Positions 9,094 through 19,900 of a DNA stretch of 64,000 nt are shown one piece after another. Each line of letters starts with the position of its first letter. The stretch's first letter is position 1. Position numbers and translations under genes: made by a program. The stretch spans positions 62,001 to 126,000 of the forward strand of contig JAFLCC010000010.1 of NCBI GenBank assembly GCA_017302835.1, in the 5' to 3' direction. The stretch is from Deltaproteobacteria bacterium. Its GTDB lineage: Bacteria > Bdellovibrionota > Bdellovibrionia > Bdellovibrionales > Bdellovibrionaceae. The notes beneath the pieces were generated by a model. That model saw only the letters and a program-made list of their open reading frames with translations. It ran no database searches and was not told the origin of the DNA.

Positions 9094-9105
9094 CCTAAGC
9101 TTAGG
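9094..9105. promoter_or_regulatory. 12-bp perfect palindrome
   Basis: CCTAAGCTTAGG is a perfect palindrome directly adjoining the hairpin at 9067-9093. It could be an operator for the genes starting at 9041 (minus) or 9252 (plus), or an extension of the terminator structure. Chance occurrence cannot be excluded. Confidence 0.3.
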
Positions 9106-9135
9106 TAGATTCCAAATTAAGAATCAATTCATTTC

Positions 9136-9187
9136 TTACAGATCTCTCCAGATTGCCGCGCTGTTTAATTTCTCAATTTCAGAATTA
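9136..9187 (-). pseudogene. Possible relic of a hutI-like 3' end
   Basis: Positions 9156-9187 repeat the last codons of hutI (14882-14913) with about three differences in 32 bases and in the same orientation. Read on the minus strand it encodes SEIEKLNSAA, against SKIEKLNSAV at the HutI C-terminus, then runs to a stop at 9136-9138. No longer homology to HutI is visible upstream, where the RCC1-gene start lies. The simplest reading is the surviving 3' end of a duplicated or rearranged hutI, with the hairpin at 9067-9093 as its terminator. A short recombination footprint is an alternative. Confidence 0.4.
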
Positions 9188-9251
9188 AAGTTTAATGGCC
9201 TTAGATAGCTTGCCAGAAGCTGATCTCCACAATAGGAGCGCACATATCAAG

Positions 9252-12200
9252 ATGAAACAAAATCGTCTCATGTCTCATAAGGATCCGCTGTCTCGACATA
9301 ATAATTTAACTTTTTTTGTGGTTTTGCCGATCTTCTTTCTAACGAGGATTTCATTTTTTCTATTAGTATCTTTTTTCCTTTTTTTATCATCAGGATGTGG
9401 GTGGTATTCGGTAAATATTCGAGACCTTCAATCAGCAACTGACTCTTCCAAAACTGGATTAAACTTATCTTCTAAAAAATTTATTGGCCTAAACTTAAGA
9501 AATAAAGCTCCCTTTCAAGGAGCATCAACAATGGAGATTTAGAAACCACTTCTCTTTCTGTTGTGTTAAACATGACCTATTCCAGTAATTTTAAAGAGAT
9601 GTACCTTACTAACGATCCAAATTGTTCTTCCGGAGGCGTATGGGAAAGCGTAGCTCTAACAAAACCTTGGAATTTAAGTTCTGATTCTTCTTTTAAAAAA
9701 TCAGTTTTTGTTAAATTTAAAGATTTAGATAATAAGGTTACATCTTGCAGTTCTACTTCGATCAATTATGTAAACTCCCAACCGATGGCCCAACTATATA
9801 ACTTGCCTCAAAATGGAAATAGCGATGAATACTTAGCGGTGGAAGTTGGTGGTGAGTACTTGGCCGCTTATAAATATAAATTAGGAACAACCGCAAGCAT
9901 CGACTGTTCCCTGCCTTCGGGATATTCTGCTGCTGGGATTAGCCCAAAGAATTGGATTTGGGATTCATTAAATTCCTTTGGTAATGAATCTATCACCCTA
10001 TGCGTGATAGGAATAAGTTCTAATGGGGTTCAGCAAGCCTATTCCGCAGCCACGAGCCACTCTTGGACCAGGTCGGCCAAATCTTATATCGAGGTTTTAG
10101 GTTCAGCGAAGTCCGTCATCGAAGGGAATCAAAATGTCCAATTCACATTGTATTCGAAAGTAGCTCCCTTATCACCCATAACAATTAACTATGATCTTTT
10201 TTTTTGGTGATCTAGTTGATGAATTGGGGTTGACCGCAGGTCAGGTGACTCTACCTGCTGGTCAGAACTCAGTAAATGTCACGGTGCCACTCGTATCAAA
10301 TCCAAGCGAAGGCGCTGATAAGTTAATATCTTTAGGAATATCAAGCGTGACAGGTCCTCATGGTATTGGAAATAGCAGTATAGGAAACATTCTTGTGAGA
10401 GATGCTCAACGAGCTGCTACGGCCTCCGTTTTAGATTTTGGCTATTATGGAGAATGCCAAATATTGACAAACGGAGATTTAGTTTGCACGGGAAGTGTCG
10501 GTGGCGGAGGCGGTGCCTCTAAGTACGCAGAAGGCTATAAAAAACTTAACGTAGGAACTACTTTTAAGGAAATCATTACCGATCAAAGTTTTGATTGCGC
10601 CTTAAGTACGAGTAACGAGCTCTACTGTTGGGGTTGGGGTTTTGATGGAAATCTGGGGCAAGGAACAAATGTCGATATTGCCTCACCAACAAAAATAAAC
10701 GGATTTACTTGGAAAAAAGTTGAGGCGCAACAAGACTGGAATGTCGTTTGCGGAATTGATATCAATGATAATCTTTATTGTTGGGGGGATCAATCCTATA
10801 CTGATGGCGCCGTTGGCATTGGTACAACTACAGATGTAAGGTCACCAGCACTTGTTGATAGCCCGAACAAGTATGCGGAAATAAACATCACCGGTGGATC
10901 ATATAATAGTAAAGTATGTGGAATCACAACTACAGGTATATTGAAATGCTGGGGTCATGGGCCCTTAGGAAATGGAACTACATCCAATAGCAACATCCCT
11001 GTGACAACGGATGCTGGTACCTTATATTCTAAGATTTTTTTAAAGGGTATATCTTGTGGAATCACCGTCGCAGGGGCCGTCAAGTGCTGGAATTCAAATC
11101 ATCTGTCTCCGGTAGTACTTGATGATTCTCGTGTTTATACAAAGGTAGCAGCAGGTTCAAGTCTATGCGCCTTAACCAATCTTGGTCAGATTTACTGCTT
11201 TGGAACAAGTCCCGATTTTCAATCACCGATACTGGTTGACAGCCAGAACACCTACACTGACCTTTTTGCCTTAGATTATAACCGAGGAATGTGTGCCTTA
11301 CGTTCCGATCAAAAGGTCGCTTGTTGGGGAACGCCAACTGCAGGAGATAATCAAAAATCGTACTTTTCTATGACTCCTGTTTTGTGGGATGAGGAAAGCT
11401 ATGCTCGATTGAAGGTTACACGAAAAGGTATTTGTGGAATTACCATATATGGGTATTTAAAATGTATCTCTTTCCCTGATTATATTCGCTATGCTAACAC
11501 CGAAGCCCCTTTAGCTAATACCGATACCCTTTTATCTTATCCAAGCACCATTAACTACAAATCAGTGAGAAATTTATGTGCTACAGATATTTCTGATAAA
11601 CTTCGTTGTTGGAAAGCCACGCAAAATTCCAGTGATAATACTAATTACTATAGATCTAATCCTTTGAGCTATTTCCCAGGCGAGACATTTCAACAAATTT
11701 CTATAAAATGCGGAATAACTGGATTGGGAGTCTTGAAATGCTGGGGAGATGGCCCTTTGGGAGATGGTTCAAAAAATAAATCAGATTCACCTATTGTAAT
11801 TGATCCCGGTGTCTCTTACTCGAAAATAAACGTTACCAACTTTAATCAGCGTGCTGGATTGACAACCACAGGCGATATAAAAACTTGGGGCCCGGGTGTA
11901 AACTCAGATTATTATAATCTTGGAACTGGCGATAAGTTGGAAAGGCTAACTCCAACAACTATTTTATCCAACATCACTAATTTTTCTTATAATGATAGCT
12001 TGGGTTGTGCGATAAATACCTCCGGACTGCTTAAGTGTTGGGGAAATGCCTATACTGTAAAAATGGGAGATGGGATTACTGAATACTCTTTGTCTCCTGT
12101 GAGTATATCCCCTGGAATATCATTCAGTGACGTTTCGGTTTCGAGTCAGAGGGTCTGCGCGATTCGTGCTTCAGATCATAGAGTCATGTGTTGGGGTGCT

Positions 12201-12554
12201 GGTCCCGTAGGAGATGGAACCTCTTCCACAAGATCAGTTTTTACTCTGACCACCGATACAAGTCCCTATGATCGTCTTGAAGTCGGAACTCTTGCCTGTG
12301 GGAAAGTAGAAACGGTAAGCCCTACAAAACAAATAAAATGTTGGGGAGAAAGTTCTAAATTATCACCAACTCTTGTATATACCGGATCTTTTAGAGATAT
12401 GACTTGGGCTTCAGGTACTCTCATCATTATTGATGATAACGGAAAACTTTTCTATCTGAAGAAATCCTTCAATGTGCCTGGAGTTCCAGATGCTTCTAAA
12501 TTTTTTCAGTTTGTATTGGGATTGGTTGACAGAACCCTTTCGATTCTTCCTTAA
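9252..12554 (+). pseudogene. RCC1-repeat surface lipoprotein gene, interrupted by two frameshifts
   Basis: Three open segments in alternating frames make up one gene of roughly 1100 codons. The first (from 9252, after AGGAG at 9234) has a hydrophobic segment and lipobox LSSGC. It stops at 9540-9542, but reading must shift between 9506 and about 9526 to continue as INNGDLETTSLSVVL. The second runs to a stop just after a T9 tract (10197-10205); removing one T joins it to GDLVDELGLTAGQVTL, part of a Calx-beta-like module. The third (to 12554) holds about a dozen RCC1-like repeats of the CWG...LGxGT...SP type, predicting a propeller. The two shifts cancel in frame. It may be a true pseudogene, homopolymer phase variation (T9) or sequencing error. 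A surface-exposed lipoprotein is the family inference. Confidence 0.7.
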
Positions 12555-12649
12555 TCGACTCTTTACGAAACTCAGGAACCACACCCACAAAGGGTTTTGT
12601 GTGAATTTCTGAAGAATAAAAAGTGGATAAATTTTATGGAGGAAGCGAA

Positions 12650-12838
12650 TTGGATATCGCAAATATTTGGAATACTGAGAAGCAGATAAAAATAGCTGCA
12701 GGCTTAACTCTTGATGAAGCTAATGAACTTGTTAATGATTTTGAAATTGAACTGAATGCACTGCGATTCAATCCAAATTCCAACTCAAATAATAATGATG
12801 GATGTCCTAGAAAACTATTACGTTACAACAAGTCCTAG
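12650..12838 (+). pseudogene. Probable N-terminal transposase fragment
   Basis: 62-residue open frame, starting at a TTG six bases after a strong GGAGGA ribosome site (12638-12643). The text AAGLTLDEANELVNDFE followed by a GCPRKL element resembles the N-terminal helix-turn-helix region of IS5-like transposases (HTH_Tnp_4 type), which read roughly LTGLs-x-EEF-x-L followed by GRPRKLS. The rest of a transposase is missing: the frame ends within the 3' end of the convergent TIGR02147 gene, and no terminal repeats were found. It could instead be a genuine small protein. Confidence 0.4.
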
Positions 12839-13978
12839 ATCAGGATCAGACATCATGTTCATGGGAGGACTTTCCTCAAGACCAAAATGAGTCATCATCA
12901 TCGCACGCACCACCACGTCTTCGCGATCACTGTCTTTGATTAATTGCATAATTTCATGATGGGACTGTCTAATCAAATCCGTAATTTTAATTGCCGTTTT
13001 TCTTGAAACACTAAAAACCCGAAAGCTAGCAGCATTGCGAATTTCTGTTTTGGCATTATTGTTTTTTAATTTATTGTTTAGAAAACACAAGCTTCGATAA
13101 GCCCAATAATTAAATAACGGCACGGTCTGACGAAAATCCGAAACTGGAAACTCCATCCAGCGGGTATTTATGCAATATTTCTTTCCGTCATACTCTATGG
13201 ATTTGTCTTCTAACAGTGTGTATAGCGCCGACTCTACTTGCTTTTGAGTCATTTGTAATCGCCGAGTAATTAAACCAACGTCGTGCGTTTTTAATTTCCT
13301 ATATTCCGTTGTATCAAGAAAATACAAGACGGCCGAATTGCCAGGGGCAACGAACTGACTATGAGCAATCGATTTAATCCAAGCCATTTCTTTTTTTATT
13401 TCTGGCAACGAATCTGAAACATGCAATGTATCCAAAAATTCCACAAAATGCTGCGGACGATAGGCTAATAATTTAAAAATAATGGATGCTGGAGCGGGAG
13501 TTTCTTTCTTCAGCATTCGTCGAACACGAAGCACTGGGATTTCTAAAACTTTTGAAAAATTCGAAAGATCACGGAAAAAATAAAATTCAAAAAAATGTAG
13601 TAATACCGTTGAGGAATCCGCCTGTTCTGATTCATCTAAGATTTTATATGTATCGGCAAACGTTTTAGAAATATTAATTTTTTTCAGCTGAAATACTTTT
13701 ATTAAATCAGACCACATAACTATTTTGGCACCGGATTCCCATTTTCCATAAATGTTGAATTTATACTTAAGCCGTTGGCTCATTTGCATTTGGCTTTGTT
13801 TTCCTCGCAACGTTCGAAGTATTAAATTCTCAAGGTGGCGAATTTCTTTCTTGGTCTGAAACGTTTTAATATCAAAACTCTTGGGAACATAGTCACCTGA
13901 AAATGTTGAATCACCTTTTTCGATCACAAATATCCTTTTCAAATTTTTCTTAAGCCAAATATGAAACTTATTTATCAC
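12818..13978 (-). CDS. TIGR02147/DUF4423 family protein
   Basis: 386-aa protein. The second half carries the family pattern: DVGLITRRLQMTQKQVESALYTLL (winged-helix-like), then VSRKTAIKITDLIRQSHHEI and EDVVVRAMMMTHFGL. An N-terminal XRE-like helix-turn-helix (about residues 60-100, QSQMQMSQRLKYKFNIYGKWE) suggests DNA binding. The family is largely confined to Bdellovibrionota and Fibrobacter-like genomes and is of unknown function, probably regulatory. The start used is GTG; no clear ribosome site is visible and internal starts are possible. It is convergent with and overlaps the transposase fragment by 21 bp. Confidence 0.75.
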   Translation of the reverse strand: MINKFHIWLKKNLKRIFVIEKGDSTFSGDYVPKSFDIKTFQTKKEIRHLENLILRTLRGKQSQMQMSQRLKYKFNIYGKWESGAKIVMWSDLIKVFQLKKINISKTFADTYKILDESEQADSSTVLLHFFEFYFFRDLSNFSKVLEIPVLRVRRMLKKETPAPASIIFKLLAYRPQHFVEFLDTLHVSDSLPEIKKEMAWIKSIAHSQFVAPGNSAVLYFLDTTEYRKLKTHDVGLITRRLQMTQKQVESALYTLLEDKSIEYDGKKYCINTRWMEFPVSDFRQTVPLFNYWAYRSLCFLNNKLKNNNAKTEIRNAASFRVFSVSRKTAIKITDLIRQSHHEIMQLIKDSDREDVVVRAMMMTHFGLEESPPMNMMSDPDLGLVVT

Positions 13979-14092
13979 AAATGGCTTGTCTAATTACGAA
14001 GTCCACCGAATTTAAGCTAGTCACCATCTCCTCGTCCATCTAAAATTCAATCAATTACCAAATTTAAAATTGGAAAGCCCGAGGTAACAGAA

Positions 14093-14782
14093 ATGCTTGA
14101 GCCAATCGACACCGAAAAAAAACTAAAGAAAATCAGAAAAGCCTATGACTCTCCGCCTTGGTGGTATGATATTCGTGGTTTTTTCATATTAAAACTCTCC
14201 TACAATGATTCTCTCATTCAACAAATTCGATTCTTTGGCCAGAATACTGGCGGAAGCCATCTGGAAGCGGCCATTGGTACCGGCACACTGGCTAAAATGA
14301 TTTATCTCTATAATGTGTATATCCAAAGAAAACCAAAATGGCATGGATATGGCTTTGATTACTCGGATGAAATGCTTGAAGGCTCTCGGCAAAAATTTAA
14401 AGACACCGGGTTTGAAATGGTTCTTGCTGATGTCGGCAAGTTACCGTTTGAAAATGGCCAGTTTAGTACCATCAACGTCGCAAATGCATTGCATTGTTTT
14501 CCCGAACTGGATCAAGCAATCAAAGAACTGTATCGAGTGTTAAGCCGTGATGGTTCGCTCTACGTAAACGTAATTTTGTATCCCAACGAAAAAACTTTTT
14601 TCGGCCACATTGCTAAAAGAATTAGTGATTGGGGAATGAAAAAAGGAATTCTGTACCGCCCATACTACCAAGATGAAATTATTGATGCCTTTAAAAATCA
14701 GAATTTTACAATTGTTAGCGCCCAACGGTCTGGTAATAGCCTAAATCTAATTTTAGATAAGCAACGAAACAGTCTGCACTGA
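14093..14782 (+). CDS. Class I SAM-dependent methyltransferase
   Basis: 229-aa protein of the UbiE/Methyltransf_11 type. The SAM-binding motif I appears as HLEAAIGTGTLA (about residues 56-67), the second strand as GYGFDYSDEML, and the post-motif region as VLADVGKLPFENGQFSTINV followed by NALHCFPE. The acceptor cannot be predicted. N-terminal SPPWWYDIRGFFILKL suggests a hydrophobic or lipid-like partner. The gene stands alone between a divergent TIGR02147 gene and convergent hutI. A weak inverted repeat (GGGATT...AATCCC) followed by a T-rich run after the stop might be its terminator. Confidence 0.8.
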   Translation: MLEPIDTEKKLKKIRKAYDSPPWWYDIRGFFILKLSYNDSLIQQIRFFGQNTGGSHLEAAIGTGTLAKMIYLYNVYIQRKPKWHGYGFDYSDEMLEGSRQKFKDTGFEMVLADVGKLPFENGQFSTINVANALHCFPELDQAIKELYRVLSRDGSLYVNVILYPNEKTFFGHIAKRISDWGMKKGILYRPYYQDEIIDAFKNQNFTIVSAQRSGNSLNLILDKQRNSLH

Positions 14783-14873
14783 TTGGGGATTCTTTTCTCC
14801 CGTATTTGGTTCATAATCCCATTATTTTTATTAATATTTTCTAATACGCTTTCAACTGACCTGCGTATTGTCA

Positions 14874-16118
14874 CTAGAAGACCGCGCTGTTTAATTTTTC
14901 AATTTTAGAATCATAAAATCTTTCTGTGATGGGATTGTCCGTGCTTGAATAAAATAGATCTTGATATTCACCAGAAAGAATTGAAAAAAAGGCTTTTTTT
15001 CCTATCTCGACTGAACCATACTCCCTTTCCAATTGAAGTGCATAACTACTTCCCATGGTGTAGGCGCAAATAACTTGAGCCAAGGTCATTTTCATTTCTA
15101 AACGGGCCAGTAGCCCCACCATCATCACATCCTGGGAAGGACAGCTTCCAGGATTAAAATCAGTTGCCAGGGCCACTCTGGCCCCCTCATCAATCAATTT
15201 TTTTGCTGGAGGGTAAGAACACTTCATATAAAGATCTGCAAGAGGCAATAACACACAAGTCACTTCTGAATCAGCTACTTTTTCTATCTGCTTGTCTGAA
15301 ATTTGGATCACATGATCCGCAGAAAGTGATTGAAGCTCACAAGCCAGCTCTGTCCCTCCACTCAAGGAAAGCTGATCGGCATGAATTAAGGTTTTAAAAC
15401 CCAACTGACTGGAATAAACTAAGTAGTCTCGAGCCGCCTCCACTGAAAAAAAACCTTTCTCGATAAAAATGTCCACTCTCTCTGCTAATTTTTTTTTCTT
15501 TACAAGGGGAAGGACTTGATACTTTAAAAACTCGAGATATTCTTTTTCACCGTGAAATTTTTTCGGAATCCCATGGGCTCCTAAAAATGTTGGAACAACT
15601 TGAGCTCCCTTAATTTTTTTTAGAACGGCAAGGGATTTTATCTCATTTTTTAAATCCAATCCATAGCCGCTTTTTATTTCAATAACAGACACACCTTGCT
15701 GAATAAACTTGTTCACTCTCTCTTGGGTTAATTTCAGAAGTTCGTTCGCACTGATTTTATCTAACTCCCTTTGTGTCGATAAGATGCCCCCACCTTTTTG
15801 GGCAATTTCTTGATAACTCACCCCTTGATTTCTTAATTCGAACTCATCTCTTCTTGTTCCTGCAAACACGCTGTGAGTATGACACTCCACAAAGCTAGGC
15901 ATCACCGTTTTGCCTTTTAGATTGATCTCCTTTTTAATTTGCGGTTTAAATACTTTGGGAATTCTTTTTAAGTCACCTAACCAAATAATTTTATTTTTAG
16001 AAACAAGTATAGATTGTTTTCCCACAATGCCTAGATCTTCGTCTTGAATGCCTCGAGCTCTTTTTTGAGCCGCTCCTGCCAAGGTTAAAACCTTATCAAT
16101 GTCCCTTAGTAATATCAT
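14874..16118 (-). CDS. hutI: Imidazolonepropionase
   Basis: 414-aa amidohydrolase of the usual HutI length. Metal ligand motif HTH at residues 80-82 (FVECHTHSVFAGTRRDEF), substrate region EIKSGYGLD, a later IHADQ histidine and the ATDFNPGSCPSQD block are all present. It hydrolyses imidazolonepropionate to N-formimino-glutamate in histidine breakdown. No hutH, hutU or hutG is nearby, so the pathway would be completed elsewhere. Its last 30 bases are repeated at 9156-9187. Confidence 0.94.
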   Translation of the reverse strand: MILLRDIDKVLTLAGAAQKRARGIQDEDLGIVGKQSILVSKNKIIWLGDLKRIPKVFKPQIKKEINLKGKTVMPSFVECHTHSVFAGTRRDEFELRNQGVSYQEIAQKGGGILSTQRELDKISANELLKLTQERVNKFIQQGVSVIEIKSGYGLDLKNEIKSLAVLKKIKGAQVVPTFLGAHGIPKKFHGEKEYLEFLKYQVLPLVKKKKLAERVDIFIEKGFFSVEAARDYLVYSSQLGFKTLIHADQLSLSGGTELACELQSLSADHVIQISDKQIEKVADSEVTCVLLPLADLYMKCSYPPAKKLIDEGARVALATDFNPGSCPSQDVMMVGLLARLEMKMTLAQVICAYTMGSSYALQLEREYGSVEIGKKAFFSILSGEYQDLFYSSTDNPITERFYDSKIEKLNSAVF

Positions 16119-16225
16119 AACAAGTATTATGATTCACTTTCTGGGCTTACGGCAATAAAAACTTAAAAAATTTAACTTCCACTCATGAATTTCTTTTTTA
16201 GAACGATGAGTTCAATGAGGTATTC

Positions 16226-16918
16226 ATGAAAAAATTTATTTGCAGTTTATTGACTTTATCCCTAACTCAGATTGTTTTCGCCTATGAGGTGGATGATAGC
16301 TCAAATCCGCTTTGCAACAATGAAGCAAAGCTAACCTATTTTTGGAATAAGGAAGAAAGATATTGTCAAAGTGAAATCAAAATAAAAGAAACTCACATTT
16401 CTATAACAGCTGAAAATGGAGTTTTTGTTATAAAAACTGATCAAGGAGAAACGGTGAATGCATTCTATGATAAAACATTGAAATCCTTACCTGAAAAATA
16501 TGGTTTTGCTTCTAAGAATTGTGGCAATAATCGTAGATTGTGCTTTGTCGAAAAAGCATCAACTAATACAACCGAAGATAAATTAAAAGTACGCATGGGG
16601 CAAACTCTTGAAGCTTTTCCTACAAATGATAAAATAGACTCTGATTTAGCTTACATATTTAAATTTGAAGCAATAAATTGCCAAAAAAAAACAGGAGAAA
16701 CGGAAACAAGGTTAATAATTCGAGAACCAAAAACCAATAAGATCTTTGCCGCCCTGACATCAGATACATCATTTAGGGTTGAAGAAACCTGGGCTCGCAA
16801 TAATGAAGACGCGTGTAAAAAGCTAAATACCGAAAAACGAAATCAAAATAGTATACAAAGAACTTCACCCCCAGGAGGGCAAAAATCGCCAAAAAATAAT
16901 TCTCCAACTAATACGTGA
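16226..16918 (+). CDS. Secreted protein of unknown function
   Basis: 230-aa protein with a clear signal peptide (MKKFICSLLTLSLTQIVFA, cleavage after residue 19). The mature part has several cysteines (Cys29, Cys47 and others) suited to disulfides in the periplasm or outside. It ends in a low-complexity tail rich in Asn, Pro, Ser and Gln. A GAGG ribosome site lies 7 bases before the ATG. I recognise no domain. It is convergent with the 1157-residue protein. Confidence 0.6.
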   Translation: MKKFICSLLTLSLTQIVFAYEVDDSSNPLCNNEAKLTYFWNKEERYCQSEIKIKETHISITAENGVFVIKTDQGETVNAFYDKTLKSLPEKYGFASKNCGNNRRLCFVEKASTNTTEDKLKVRMGQTLEAFPTNDKIDSDLAYIFKFEAINCQKKTGETETRLIIREPKTNKIFAALTSDTSFRVEETWARNNEDACKKLNTEKRNQNSIQRTSPPGGQKSPKNNSPTNT

Positions 16919-16963
16919 TTTAGAAATGTAAAAAATAAAACTTAAATCTAGTTAAAAATATCC

Positions 16964-19900
16964 TCATTTCGTGGAATCTTCCAAATTCAGTAATTTCTGA
17001 TAATAACTCACTTGAGTACTTGCCTTCGATTTCGTGAGCTTGCTGTATCCTGATTGGGAATTTTTCACTGTTTCCCAAAGCTCCAATGCCCATTTCCCAA
17101 CAAAATCACCGCCTCTTTGCACCGCATGATTTTTTAGGAAAAACTCCAAAGATGTTAATAATTCCTTCTTGGTGTCTACAGCCTTAGTATTTTCGGCTAC
17201 CTTTAATACCGTGTTAAAAACATCCTCAACAACCGGTTTAAAAACATCGACTTGTTTTGATTTTAAAATAGAGTACATGTCATATTTTAAACCTTTTAAA
17301 TCAACAATGGCCTGTTGATACAATTTATTATTAGGTTCATAGGTCAACGAGCCAAGAATATTTGTATGGTTTGCAGAAGTTGCAGAAAATGTTAAGTAAG
17401 GAGTAAAATCGGCTTGTGGTTCCAGATGGTTGACCATCATATCATAGAGTTCTCTCGATCTAGGTGAGAGAACTGCGAGATTGACACCAAATTTAGAAGC
17501 TCCCTTATAAATTTTTGAAGTCATGCCCCAGGATTTTATAGGCCCATATCCTTTTGTTGTGGTATCTTCGAACTGCGCTGCATAGCCTGACGCATAGTTA
17601 GCATGAATTTCACTTACTGGAATTTTTAGAACATAAATTTTTCCATCATCCTGTTTAGTAAATTTGTCATTATTTTTTTTGACCTTATTCACGAATTCAA
17701 TTACTTGATCTAAGGGTATTGAAAAATCTTTAGAAAAAGCACCTATCCAGCTGAGTGTATAGTAATCAACGTCTAATTTCTTCTTTGCTTCCCTTTGGGC
17801 TAAACTTGCTAGCCATTCTTTAGCTGCTTCAGTTGAATCTGTCTTTTGTTTGATATATTCCTTAAATAAGTCGATCAACCCCTTTTCGACTTCAAGTCTA
17901 GAAATCTGTTCGAAGGTTTTCAGCGATAACAAGTAAGTTGGGTCCGCCGTGGTTGACACTCCAAGCTTGCTTCCACGATTGATCGCATGAAGGGCATGAT
18001 TCATAAACAAAGACTCAAACTCTTCCATACTTTGAACATCTTGAGATCTTTTTGTAAATATGAGAACTCCCTCAGTGAAAATAGCTTCTGCTATCTTATT
18101 TCCACGAGCTAGTTCTGCAATTTTCTGCTTTACTTGCAAACTTAATGTCACGGGTTCAGAAGAATTATTTTTAGCTGGCGGGTTTTTGATTAAGGTGTAG
18201 ATTTCTCTTATCTGCGGTGCTAACAAACCATTTAAGGTTAATAGTCTAACTAAAAAGTGTCGTCGTTCTTCGACCTGAGATATAAAACCAAAAAAAGTCC
18301 CCTTAAGACCAGATTGAAGTCTATAAACAAAAACATGCTCATCCCCTAATTTAGAGATTGCCATGTCAAAGGTTTCATATCGTAACTTAGAAAAATGAGC
18401 AAAATAATCTTCAAGTTGAACGAATTGGGCGTTTTCACGAAGAGTTTTTAACTCCGAACGACTCAAATCTGATAGCCGTGTTAAAAAAGGTTTAAGAATC
18501 ACTCTCGCGGCGGTATGTAATTTTCTTCTGGACATTGAAATTTCATTTAGGATTAACGACTTTTTAAGCTCTGGTATTTGACGACTCTCCCGAACTTGTC
18601 TCGCGAGTTGATTATATTCTAGATCTCGCTGTTCATACTGACCAATAAGATCTCCAATCTTATTTCCACGATTACCTTTAAAGTAGTTTTGCTCAAAACT
18701 AGTTCTTCCAGCTTTTCTGTTTTCAATAGGATCTCCGCGAGAAGGAATAAGAACGGCATAAGGATTTTCAAATGGATTTTCTTGTATCTTAACGGCTCGA
18801 TCTAATGATTTTAGTTGCCAAGGATAAAGAAACAAGGAACCAGTCTTGTTAGCTTGTAAAACTTGGTGGTCATAAATTATTTCAAAGTCAGCGGAATGCT
18901 TATTCCCATTTAACAAGTCTTCGACAGCTGAAAGATTTGTTCCTAATAGTTCCTGATGTTCAGGAGTTATTTTTCTTCTTACCCCTTTTTGACCAGAGTA
19001 ATCCCCATTCAAACCAAGTAATTTATAGGCATAATCAGAAATGGGTAAAAGCTGCAATTTTCCATTCACGTTACGTACGGTATAAGGGACAATCCCCTCA
19101 TATAAAAATCCATCATCTTTGAAAATAAAACTTCTGTTTTCTTTTCCTAATTGGATCATCCTGCCATCTAGAGGAGTCACTCGATCCTTGGTTCTCATAT
19201 AGGAAATCGCACGGGGGTATTTTTCTGCATATTTTCCATAAATCTGTACTCTCAAACCGGCGGCTTTCCCTGTTAGAGAAATACCTTCTCTTTCAACATA
19301 GGCCTCCCTAGAATCCTTCTCCTGAAGTATTTCGTAGGTTTTAATTGTATAATTAATATAATCACTGATGCCGTTTCGGTATTGCTCAGCAACCTCCGCA
19401 ACAGACATCTTTATATCTACTGAAAGATTAACGGCAGGGTCTAAACCTAACTGAATCAGGACTCGATTGATCACCATTTGAATTGTTAATTCATTTAAAT
19501 TTGCTAAAGGCTCTAAGGAAATCAAACCCAAGTGAAGCTCTGAAACAAAATCAATTTTCTCTGAAAAACTTTTCAAGTTATTCTCTTTTAAACTCGTATT
19601 GGCAAATAAAAGTAATTTATCTAATTGTGTTTTTACTTTGTCGCCTGCAGGCAAAGACGCCAACAAGGCCCTAGAGTTTTCCGCTGAGTAAGTGGTCTCT
19701 TCTATATTTCCATTTATGGAATGGATATTTCTTTTTATATTTGCAAATTCAATCTCTGTTAATGAGTCCTTTGAATAATCCATAGTTTTAGATTTAGACC
19801 GAAACCCCTTACCAGAACTAAAATATTTTTTGATTTGCTCCAACATTTTATTCTTAAATAATTCAAATCTAGAGACTTCCCCGTTTTCAAAAACTAACCT

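Noticed and set aside
12411-12662. Minus-strand frame over the 3' end of the RCC1 gene
   Set aside because: Antisense to the last RCC1 repeats and contains no recognisable features.
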